Positions 48,275-56,158 of a DNA stretch of 64,000 bases are shown here, piece after piece; position 1 is the stretch's first letter, and every line of letters begins with the position of its first letter. The stretch lies in the NCBI RefSeq assembly GCF_002835935.1, contig NZ_PJCF01000087.1, positions 62,001 through 126,000 of the forward strand. Direction: 5' to 3'. The position numbers and the translations under genes were made by a program. The DNA comes from Paraglaciecola sp. MB-3u-78 (GTDB lineage Bacteria; Pseudomonadota; Gammaproteobacteria; Enterobacterales; Alteromonadaceae). The notes under the pieces are model-generated. The model did not search any database. It was not told the DNA's origin and saw nothing but the letters and a program-made list of their open reading frames with translations.

Positions 48275-48957
48275 AAATTTTATTAGCCGATGATGAAAAG
48301 CCCTTATTAAACTTTTTAGAACGTGGATTAAGAGCAGAGGGATATGAATGTGCGACCCTAAGTGAATTGCACGAAGTGTTACCTTTCATCAACAAGCATG
48401 GTCCTGAAATTGTTGTGCTTGACCGACTCTTTGGCTCTGAAGATAGTTTAACTATTGTTGAGGCCATAAAAGCTCAGGCCTCTCCCCCCATGATCTTAAT
48501 GTTAACCGCATTAGATGACGTCAGCGAACGGATAAATGGATTACAAAAAGGTGCAGATGATTATTTATGTAAACCCTTTGATTTTGACGAATTACTAGCG
48601 CGTATAGCCGCCCTTCGTAGGCGTGCAGATAAACCCACACAATCATCTAAACAGACTTTGAGTATTGGCTCTCTTGAATTGGAAATGGATGAACGTATTG
48701 CACGAATAAACGAGATAGAAATACCTCTAACTAAAATAGAGTTTGAATTGCTCGTTTATCTAACAGAAAACCAGAAAAAGGTATTATCTAGGGAACGGAT
48801 TTTAAGTCGGGTTTGGCAAACTAAAAGCGATCCTCAGACAAACATTGTGGATGTTTATATTAGTCGCTTAAGACGTAAATTGGATGGAGATCCAGAGATC
48901 ACCATCCAAACGTTACGAGGCAATGGATATAGGCTTGGATTAATTAACCAAGCCTAA
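48271..48957 (+). CDS. OmpR-family response regulator
   Basis: 228 residues. Receiver with acidic pair ADDEKP, phospho-acceptor Asp51 in VVLDRLFG, LTALDD and YLCKPFDFDE; winged-helix output domain with IEFELLVYLTENQK and IVDVYISRLRRKLDG. Partner of the kinase at 46715. An inverted repeat (AGGCTTGG/CCAAGCCT, 48931-48955) at its 3' end may be a weak terminator between the convergent genes. Confidence 0.93.
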   Translation: MKILLADDEKPLLNFLERGLRAEGYECATLSELHEVLPFINKHGPEIVVLDRLFGSEDSLTIVEAIKAQASPPMILMLTALDDVSERINGLQKGADDYLCKPFDFDELLARIAALRRRADKPTQSSKQTLSIGSLELEMDERIARINEIEIPLTKIEFELLVYLTENQKKVLSRERILSRVWQTKSDPQTNIVDVYISRLRRKLDGDPEITIQTLRGNGYRLGLINQA

Positions 48958-48984
48958 TTGCCCTAGTCTGAGCTTAAGTTCAAG

Positions 48985-49851
48985 TTAGTTTATTGATGAC
49001 AATAATTTTGGGTTAGTTACCAAGTTACGAACGCCATGAGCGTGATCTTCTTTAAACACATTGTCATTACACCATTCACCCACTGAATTGATATCGACCA
49101 CTGCAACTTTAGGTCTAACACTCCAGCTTACCTGAAGTGGAGAGGCAGTTTCATTATAAGCAGGTCCAGTAGTAGAGCCTAAGTACTCAACCGGTTCGCC
49201 CATATTGTTTGGCACGTTTGGCGCTTGATAGTAACCATTTACCTGACTAACCATCGCTAGGTCTTTAAAATCAAGTGCATTGCTATCGTTCGCTAGCACC
49301 ATAACTTGACCTTCAACCCTAAGTCCTGGGTTCATAGTGGCATCTGCTAGACAGGCACCTAAAGTTGGGCCAGGCTGAATTTGTGCTGATGAATACACAT
49401 AATGCACTTCGAGGGTATCGCCGGATTGTAATGCGTCGCCTTTAGCCGCACATATTTTTGCACTGACAGGTTTTAACTGCGAAGCCCTAAGTTTACCATT
49501 GTAAACGTAACCAGTATTTGCACCTTTGCCATCGCCATTTCCTGCATGAGTAGAGAATTCACCACCACTATGCTCTGCATTTTTATGAAAATGTATGTTA
49601 CATAAATTAAGCTGGCTACGATTTGGCGCCATAGAGAAATCACGCAAATTAGTGCCGTAGTCTTGATCGATATCACGGGGAGATTGAGGACCAAAACCTT
49701 TACCATCAGTATTTGCTTCCAGCGCAGCACGCTGTTTGGCAACAACACTATCACTGACTGCCTTGGCACTTACCGAAGCAGTAAATACACAGACGCTGGT
49801 TACGGCCAAAGCCAATAAGTTCTTTTTATTAAATAATTTTGCTGTTTTCAT
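48985..49851 (-). CDS. Delta-class carbonic anhydrase, exported
   Basis: 288 residues with signal peptide ending near VSAKA. The CNIHFHKNAEHSGGEF segment (residues about 84-99) resembles the zinc-binding core of delta-class (diatom TWCA1-like) carbonic anhydrases found in marine bacteria, with a later EWCNDNVFKEDHAHGVRN region. The enzyme would hydrate CO2 in the periplasm or outside. Two cysteine-containing segments (C-N-I and K-I-C) could form a disulfide. Single gene, convergent with the two-component system. Confidence 0.75.
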   Translation of the reverse strand: MKTAKLFNKKNLLALAVTSVCVFTASVSAKAVSDSVVAKQRAALEANTDGKGFGPQSPRDIDQDYGTNLRDFSMAPNRSQLNLCNIHFHKNAEHSGGEFSTHAGNGDGKGANTGYVYNGKLRASQLKPVSAKICAAKGDALQSGDTLEVHYVYSSAQIQPGPTLGACLADATMNPGLRVEGQVMVLANDSNALDFKDLAMVSQVNGYYQAPNVPNNMGEPVEYLGSTTGPAYNETASPLQVSWSVRPKVAVVDINSVGEWCNDNVFKEDHAHGVRNLVTNPKLLSSIN

Positions 49852-49932
49852 TGTTTTTCCTCTTTGATAAAACTTTAGCGATTTAAAAAATATGTATTTA
49901 AACGTTCAAATCGCCCATTAAGATCTCGATAT

Positions 49933-50604
49933 TTAAAATCGGTAACCTAAGGTCACTGAATAAACCCAAGGGTCGATTTCGATACTGTCTACTGAGCCAT
50001 CTGCTCCATTGAGATTAAATGATGCTTCTGTATCGATATCTATCCAACGAACCGACGCATTTACAAACCACTTATCGTTAAGCATATAATCTGCTCCCAC
50101 CTGAGCAGCTAATCCAAAAGAGTTATCCAAAGACAAATCATCTAAGCCTGCAGCAGTGTTTGCCGAGGTGAATTCTTCATCAAAAAAGATAGTGTAATTT
50201 AGACCTGCGCCAATATATGGCTGAAATTTACTAGAAGCGTCATTAAAGTAATAATTAACAGTGACTGTTGGGGGCAAGTGAGTGACTTCACCTAACTGAT
50301 CACCTGTGCCGAGTGGATCACTGACACCAAAATTGACATCATGAGTAAACGGGGTGGCAGCCAGTACCTCAATGTTAATGTTGTCTGTTAAGAAATAAGC
50401 AATGTTAAGTCCTATCTGGGTATTGCTATCTACTGCTACGTTTACCCCTAAATCACTTCCTACTACGATATTTGATGAGGCATCGTCAGGACTAACGGTA
50501 GCAAAACCAGCACGAAGGATCAGGTCACCCTGTTCGAATGCAGTGGCATATTGGGTTGCTGTTAGCGAAGCAAGTGCAAATAATGTGAGGCTACTTTTTT
50601 TCAT
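49933..50604 (-). CDS. OmpW-family outer-membrane protein
   Basis: 223 residues from ATG 50604, behind AAAGG; an upstream ATG at 50649 would add 15 residues before the signal peptide. Signal MKKSSLTLFALASLTATQYATA, then an eight-stranded barrel with GDLILRAGFATVSPDD, NINIEVLAATPFTHDV, VTHLPPTVTVNYYF and the C-terminal WVYSVTLGYRF. OmpW forms a small channel for hydrophobic molecules and responds to stress. Same strand as the carbonic anhydrase, 80 bases upstream. Confidence 0.92.
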   Translation of the reverse strand: MKKSSLTLFALASLTATQYATAFEQGDLILRAGFATVSPDDASSNIVVGSDLGVNVAVDSNTQIGLNIAYFLTDNINIEVLAATPFTHDVNFGVSDPLGTGDQLGEVTHLPPTVTVNYYFNDASSKFQPYIGAGLNYTIFFDEEFTSANTAAGLDDLSLDNSFGLAAQVGADYMLNDKWFVNASVRWIDIDTEASFNLNGADGSVDSIEIDPWVYSVTLGYRF

Positions 50605-50722
50605 AACGTACCTTTCTTTAATAGTGATTAAGTTGACTAAAGCAATCATAAAGAAACAACCTAAAAAAGACTTTACGCGAACATTAAAATTAGATTAACA
50701 AACTAAATGTGAGCACACTCTT

Positions 50723-50765
50723 GGAGGAAGGGAAGGAGGGAGAGGGAGAGTGAGGGAGAGGAGTG
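50723..50765 (+). repeat. Polypurine tract
   Basis: About 42 bases of almost only G and A (GGAGG, GGGAG units) in the spacer between OmpW and the DUF3185 gene. Such tracts can form triplex or slipped structures; no function is evident. Confidence 0.6.
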
Positions 50766-50915
50766 TAATAGAAAAATAAAACAAACCTGAAGGCGCCCCC
50801 CATCTACTTTCTTACACCTTTGAATGATGTAGTTAAGTAAAAATTGATTTAAATATAAAAGATGTGTCAGTCTAACGATCCAGCACTAAATCCGTGTTTA
50901 ATAATTGAGAGAAAT

Positions 50916-51107
50916 ATGAATAATAAAATTTTAGGCATTGTGCTGATTGCAGTAGGTGTTGCTTTAGCGTTGTGGGGTTACGATGTTTTTAACTCTGCAG
51001 GCTCCCAGATTAGCCGAGCACTCAGTGGGAATACACCCATTGAAGCTTGGTTCGGTATGGTAGGCGGTGTCATTTGTGCAGCCGTAGGTTTCTCAAAGGT
51101 AAGATAA
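50916..51107 (+). CDS. DUF3185-like small membrane protein
   Basis: 63 residues from ATG 50916 with AGAGA upstream. Two membrane helices: ILGIVLIAVGVALALWGYDV and WFGMVGGVICAAVGFSKV, separated by SAGSQISRALSGNTPIEA. The length and the central SRxxSGN motif match DUF3185 inner-membrane proteins of unknown role. Confidence 0.8.
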   Translation: MNNKILGIVLIAVGVALALWGYDVFNSAGSQISRALSGNTPIEAWFGMVGGVICAAVGFSKVR

Positions 51108-51367
51108 AACTAATACCACAGGCAGTAAATGCAGAATCCTATAGATTCAGAGTAAACAACCGCCCAACAAAAATCACTATCAGTTGCTATCAGGACAATC
51201 ACTTTAGAGCTTAAAGTTTGAATTTGAGGGGTTACCATAGAGTTTGATGCCCGGCCCTCTCCATGGCATTATTCACATTGAATCCCTTCTGTACGACTTA
51301 CTTTTTGCCTAAAAACGTAAAAAGTACATCAACAGGGAACCCAAAGCCCTCACACTTATTATTTCAC

Positions 51368-51445
51368 TTAAGTCATACAGAAAAAATTCAGTTTATTACC
51401 GTCTAAATCACGAAAATAACCCGCGTAAAAACTGTCCCCTCGATC
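51368..51445 (-). pseudogene. VOC/glyoxalase-family C-terminal remnant
   Basis: The minus strand reads DRGDSFYAGYFRDLDGNKLN FFCMT and stops, the conserved C-terminus of vicinal-oxygen-chelate fold proteins (GYFRDPDGNKLNFF). Upstream (51446-51612) a different frame stays open (LDAALWLVINKAQQTLRK) but does not continue the domain. No full gene remains in 51108-51728. Confidence 0.6.
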
Positions 51446-51728
51446 TTATCCCTAAATCTATCCACCGCTCTTTTCTATCAAATGGCGTTTCAGGCGGTAG
51501 GTTGGGGTTATTCCATTCATAGGTTTTGCGGAGAGTTTGTTGCGCTTTGTTTATTACAAGCCATAGGGCTGCATCTAAACCTTGTTTTATGTCATTGATT
51601 AATGCTTAATTTTGGTGATTGGAGTAAAAATAGTAAGCTAAGTGCACATAAAAACGCTCAGTAATTGAAATAAAATTTGAAATACAAGGTCTATATATTT
51701 GTAGCAATAACTATTTCTAGGAGTCGGT

Positions 51729-51998
51729 ATGTGTAGTTCACCTAAGTCGAGCGGATCGGTCCGTAAAAGTAGAGTGAAAGGCGTATTTGAAGATATGGAT
51801 CCAAGTACTCGCGCGAGTTTTGTTGCTAAAGCCAATGCCGCTCAAGAGAGACGCAGCGAATTAAAAAGCGCTGCAGCTAAGCGTAGTCAAATGAACGCCT
51901 CTAAAAGCCATTCAAAAAAAGCATTGGCTAAAAATAAACCGCCAATTAAAGAAAATATCTTGTTAAGTTTTTTACAGCGTATGGGGTATGCAGTATAG
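51729..51998 (+). CDS. Small basic protein of unknown function
   Basis: 89 residues; AGGAG lies 5 bases before the ATG. Ser/Lys/Ala-rich, with a conserved-looking DMDPSTRASFVAKANAAQER helix and a C-terminal ENILLSFLQRMGYAV. No signal or membrane segment. Followed by a good terminator, which supports it as a real gene. Family not recognised. Confidence 0.65.
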   Translation: MCSSPKSSGSVRKSRVKGVFEDMDPSTRASFVAKANAAQERRSELKSAAAKRSQMNASKSHSKKALAKNKPPIKENILLSFLQRMGYAV

Positions 51999-52081
51999 GA
52001 AAGCATAATTTTTGTCGGCCATAAGTCTAACGAAGTCATTATTTAATTAAGTACAGCGTTTATTCTTCCCTTAAAAAAAAC

Positions 52082-52108
52082 AAAAAACGCCAATTTAGGC
52101 GTTTTTTT
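52082..52108. terminator. Bidirectional rho-independent terminator
   Basis: AAAAAACGCC/GGCGTTTTTT stem with a 7-base loop and T-run on either strand; placed between the small basic protein and the converging CocE gene. Confidence 0.9.
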
Positions 52109-52215
52109 AGTTATGATAATTATGCAGTCAACGCATTAGCTCTAAACTAGCAGCTCGTAGCTCTATGCTCCAAGCCGCCTCATTCAAAAAACAATACATT
52201 GATTACAAATATCGA

Positions 52216-54117
52216 TTAGTGAGTAATCACTTTAAATTCTATCGAGCTTGGGTATTGTTCGCTGTGATACAGCTTATGTTGCGCCTTAACGTAATCTTCT
52301 GCTTTGGCGTTAAAGATATTATCGACATATTTTTGTGGGTTCATATCCATAAACGGAAACATGCTGCTTTGTACCTGAATTTGTAACTTATGCCCACGTT
52401 TAATGGTGTGCAATACATCCAAGAGTTCAAATTTAACCAGTGTGGGTTTATTAGGTTCAAAGGGTTCAGGCGTGCTCATGCTGTTTCTGAAACGCCCACG
52501 AATAATGCCCCAGCGCACTAACTCATGACGGTTACCCGTTTCTTTATCAACTTTATTAGTGGTTTCATCCACACCGGGGAATACATCCACTAATTTAACT
52601 ACAAAATCGCCAGCACTTTGGTCGGTGGAAACCCACAGATTAATATCAATTGAGCCCGCAATGGTTTGATCTTCAACTGCCACTTCGTCATTAAAAACTA
52701 AAACATCAGAGCGACGAGCAGTAAAGCGTTGATCTTCAGCCATATATGGACGATCCCAACCGCGACTCACTTTATCTGAGTGGGGAACGGGTTTGTTTGG
52801 ATCGCTAATATAGTCGCTTGAACCTCCTTTAGACTCTTTGTGATCAAGCAGTTTTTCATTGGCTCCCATATACAGCACCACATCTTTACCTTGTTCCGGT
52901 GGCCAAGTATCAAATTCACGCCAGCGGTTAGCACCTGTTTCGAACATAGTTGCTTGAGCCAAAGATACTGCTTTACCATCTTTGTCCTCTTTAGCGTCTT
53001 TTAGATTTTGTTTGAAAAACGGTAATAAAATACGTTCTTGAAACCATTCACTGGTATTAAAACCAAACTTGGCTTCACCCATTTTACTGCCGTCAGCATC
53101 ATTCCATTGGCCGTGGTACCAAGGTCCCATAATGAGATGGATATTGTTCTTTTTGTTACCCTTTGACATGGTTTGATAGGTTTCCAGTGGACCATAAAGA
53201 TCTTCGGTGTCATACCAACCGCCTACCACTAAGGTAGCCGGTTTAACATTATTAAGGTGCTGTAACACATTACGCGCCTGCCAATATTCATCGTAATTTG
53301 GATGTTCAGTTAATTCGTTCCAAAAAGGGCGTTCACCTTTAAAATAGTTTTTGTTAACGTTACTTAATGGGCCCAGATTACGGAAAAAGTCATAACCATC
53401 AGGAGTGGTTGAGTCCATGCCTTCAGGCCAATAGGCAAACTGCCCTTCGCGCTGTTTATCGAAAGTATCGAAGAAAATAAATGCCATCGGAGTAGAAAAT
53501 GCACCATTACGATGAAAATCATCATAAAACCAGTTAGCTATCGGTGCTTGAGGTGAAATCGCTTTAAGTGCTTTATGGCTGTTGATGGCTGCTACCGAGG
53601 TATAATACCCTGGGTAAGAGGTGCCCCACATGCCCACTTTTCCATTATTATTTGGAACGTTTTTAACCAACCAGTCGATGGTGTCATAGCTGTCTGTGGC
53701 ATCATCGGTGGCATTACCACCTTTATCACCGGCGTCTTGTGGACGCATATTAACGTACTCACCTTGTGACATAAATTTGCCGCGCACATCTTGAAAAACA
53801 AAAATAAATCCGTCTTTTTCGAAAATTTCACTTGGCCCTAATTTAGTTTTATATTTATCCGCACCATAAGGGGCAACACGGTAGGGTGTGCGTTGCATCA
53901 TCATGGGATATTGAGTTGATTTGTCGTAGGGGATGTAAACTGCAGTAAATAATTCTACCCCATCACGCATAGGAATTTGATATTCATATTTAGCATAATG
54001 AGAACGAATATACTCGGCTCTTTTATCTGGTTCTTTAGTGTCTGCAGCTTGTACGAATGTTGCCAACATGACGCAACAACACAATACGATGAACCCTGAT
54101 AAGGTTTTCCTATTCAT
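52216..54117 (-). CDS. CocE/NonD-family hydrolase, exported
   Basis: 633 residues with signal peptide ending near VQAAD. Alpha/beta-hydrolase domain with PMRDGVELFTAVYIP, the oxyanion region FQDVRGKFMSQGEY and nucleophile elbow VGMWGTSYPGYYT (Ser167). A cap domain follows, then VVGGWYDTEDLYGP and MGPWYHGQWN supplying Asp and His, and a C-terminal jelly-roll X-Pro domain. Family members cleave esters or amides (cocaine esterase, glutaryl-7-ACA acylase, X-Pro peptidase); the natural substrate is unknown. Monocistronic. Confidence 0.9.
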   Translation of the reverse strand: MNRKTLSGFIVLCCCVMLATFVQAADTKEPDKRAEYIRSHYAKYEYQIPMRDGVELFTAVYIPYDKSTQYPMMMQRTPYRVAPYGADKYKTKLGPSEIFEKDGFIFVFQDVRGKFMSQGEYVNMRPQDAGDKGGNATDDATDSYDTIDWLVKNVPNNNGKVGMWGTSYPGYYTSVAAINSHKALKAISPQAPIANWFYDDFHRNGAFSTPMAFIFFDTFDKQREGQFAYWPEGMDSTTPDGYDFFRNLGPLSNVNKNYFKGERPFWNELTEHPNYDEYWQARNVLQHLNNVKPATLVVGGWYDTEDLYGPLETYQTMSKGNKKNNIHLIMGPWYHGQWNDADGSKMGEAKFGFNTSEWFQERILLPFFKQNLKDAKEDKDGKAVSLAQATMFETGANRWREFDTWPPEQGKDVVLYMGANEKLLDHKESKGGSSDYISDPNKPVPHSDKVSRGWDRPYMAEDQRFTARRSDVLVFNDEVAVEDQTIAGSIDINLWVSTDQSAGDFVVKLVDVFPGVDETTNKVDKETGNRHELVRWGIIRGRFRNSMSTPEPFEPNKPTLVKFELLDVLHTIKRGHKLQIQVQSSMFPFMDMNPQKYVDNIFNAKAEDYVKAQHKLYHSEQYPSSIEFKVITH

Positions 54118-54358
54118 TAAGTGATCCTTTATTATTAAAGTAGCGAATTTTTCGCTATGTAATGAATACTACTATGACTGGTGTTTGTATTCTCAGAAAA
54201 AACCAAGAAGTTCATATCAATAACGCACTGAAGGTTGCGTAAAAAGTTTTTATTCAAATGTAGTAGCTTATTCAAGCTTACAGTTTGGGAAAATAGGTTT
54301 TAACCTAATCTAACAAACGGCTTTGGGCGAAAAGCGGTCGGTGGGCTAATTAGTTTTT
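54118..54358. other. Spacer between CocE and IS91 copy 2
   Basis: No gene. Contains the CocE promoter region and the 5' boundary of the IS91 remnant, which I cannot fix exactly. Confidence 0.35.
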
Positions 54359-54785
54359 CAACCGTTAATGCCCTTATATTTGCGCTATAAAGTGCCAGCT
54401 TACCTCAAAACCGGTCGTTTGGAATATGGCTTTTTGCGAGTACGTTGTGAAGATTGTCATCATGAGCACCTGGTTGCATTCAGTTGTAAACGCAGAGGAT
54501 TCTAGTCGTGGTCTGCCAGACCCAGCTGTGGTGCGTGGCGAATGGCATAAAGCGCCGCATTGCTGGTTGATGATGTGTTGCCCCATGAGCCCATTAGGCA
54601 ATGGGTATTGAGCTTCCCTTTTCAACTTAGATTTTTGTTTGCCAGTTATCCTCGCATCATGGGAAAAGTACTGGGTATTGTCTATCGCACACTTGCCACA
54701 CATATCACTAAAAAAGCAGGCTACAACAAACAGACTGCACAAACGGGTGCGGTAACACTGATCCAACGATTTGGCTCAGCGCTGA

Positions 54786-54949
54786 CAAAATTGCCGGGAG
54801 CTATTTTGAACAGCCGGACGCTGGCCTCGGAGGGGCGAAGGGCAGGACGCCCGAAGTAATTTAAATATCCATTTTCATGAAGCACACCCCTGTGCATCAC
54901 ACCTTCGGGCAGCCGCTGGCTGTGTAAATCGGCTATCCTGCCGATTTAT
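54786..54949. repeat. Two palindromic modules, insert 1 of IS91 copy 2
   Basis: Module a: AAAATTGCCGGGAGCTATTT T palindrome, linker, GCTGGCC, hairpin GGGCG...CGCCC. Module b on the other strand: AAATCGGCAGGATAGCCGAT TT palindrome, GCTGCCCGAAGGTG, hairpin with GGGGTG loop. Between GSAL and HMLYLDG there are 165 bases (55 codons): frame is kept but a TAA lies inside. Confidence 0.75.
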
Positions 54950-55003
54950 CATATGCTCTACCTCGATGGCGTATATGCCGAAGATAACTATGGCAAAACG
55001 CGT

Positions 55004-55157
55004 TTAGATGATAAACATCCGTATTTCTCACCCTACGGGCAACCTTTGGTTGTCCAGCCTGTTTATCTGGAATAAACAGCAACAGCTCTGCTGGCCCTTA
55101 GGGTGAATTACATGGATGTGATGAGTAAATTCATTTCCAATAAATTGGTCACCCTAT
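55004..55157. repeat. Back-to-back palindromic modules, insert 2 of IS91 copy 2
   Basis: Central hairpin CTGTTTAT-CTGGA-ATAAACAG with two arms, each carrying CCC(T/G)(T/A)AGGGTGA and a terminal hairpin (loops CGGATG and TGGATG). It separates GKTR from KAPTKSELNSL. 154 bases, so the frame is not kept. Confidence 0.72.
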
Positions 55158-55728
55158 AAAAGCCCCGACAAAAAGTGAACTGAATAGCCTTAATCACCGC
55201 ATTAGCCAGCGTTGGCGGGTTTTCTTGAGCGCGAGGGGTTATTAGTGAGGGATGATGACAATGACTACCTGGCTTTGGATGGGCTGGAAGACGATCCGAT
55301 GTTGCAAATTCACGGGTATTCCATTACTTATCGCATCGCTACAGGCAAACAGCAAGGACGAAAGGTCTTTACCTTGCAAACCATTGCACCTATGGAAGAG
55401 CAGGGGCTTGCGTCAGGCTGTGCATCAAATATGGCAGGCTTCAGTCTCAATGCAGGTGTCATGAGCAATGCACAGGATAGGGGTAAACTCGAAAGACTGT
55501 GCCATTACTTATTTTGAAGAGAGTCCCGCTCTGGGGTATCAGAAAAAAGGTTGGCAATAACACCAGCCTTAAGAAATAAGGCTAAACAAGCATTGCCGAC
55601 AGGGCAGGAAAAAATACGGACACAAAAGCACCAGTCGATGACCTGGGCGCAAAGACTTAAACGGGTTTTTAACATCGACATTGAAACCTGTGAGCAATGC
55701 GGTGGTGGGAGGTTATAGAGAGCATTGA

Positions 55729-55807
55729 CAAATCGGCAGGAAAGCCGATTTGCACAGCGAATGCTGCCCGTAGGGTTAGACACAGGGATGTGTCTAATGA
55801 ACATCCA
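55729..55807 (+). repeat. Palindromic module, insert 3 of IS91 copy 2
   Basis: CAAATCGGCAGGAAAGCCGA TTTG palindrome, linker, GCTGCCCGTAGGGT, hairpin GACA-CAGGGATG-TGTC. In frame with the flanking transposase (ESID-KSAGKPICTANAARRV...-LVIQKIL), as in copy 1. Confidence 0.78.
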
Positions 55808-56158
55808 TTGGTGATCCAAAAGATACTCAGTCACCTGAATACAAAAAATGACGAAGTCGTTGAATTATTGCCCCCACAAAGTCGAGCACCGCCTCAGATA
55901 AGTCTGTTTGAATAAAAGCCGTTCATCATCATAAGCAATATTCAGAGCTGGTTTGCACAACAGCGGGAAGCGCTTGTTCTAAATTCTGAATTACTTGGAA
56001 ACAGCTGATTAATAGATGAAAAATAGCCGACTTTCACTCCCTTAAGCATATAAAATAGATGTCAATATGGAAAGTATGAGGCATCATGTATTTTGATTTT
56101 AGGAAAAATGACGTTTTATTTTACCTATACTCTAATAATAAACATGGACTGAACATCA

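Larger units (their letters stand above)
54359..56131 (+). mobile_element. IS91-family remnant, copy 2
   Basis: Plus-strand remnant with nearly all of a Y2 transposase in pieces. It has the zinc-finger N-terminus (VPAYLKTGRLEYGFLRVRCE, DCHHEHLVAFSCKRRGF) and then a corrupted segment. LLVDDVLPHEPIRQWVLSFP, FQLRFLFASYPRIMGKVLGI and TGAVTLIQRFGSAL follow (54548-54784), then HMLYLDGVYAEDNYGKTR, KAPTKSELNSL, FLEREGLLVRDDDNDYLALD, GRKVFTLQTIAP, RVFNIDIETCEQCGG and VIQKILSHLNTKND. Three palindromic inserts and several frame changes break it. The 3' boundary near 56131 is where similarity with copy 1 stops. Degenerate. Confidence 0.88.

Noticed and set aside
50723-50765. Polypurine tract as a functional element
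   Set aside because: No paired mirror repeat or conserved context can be shown from one sequence; kept only as a repeat.
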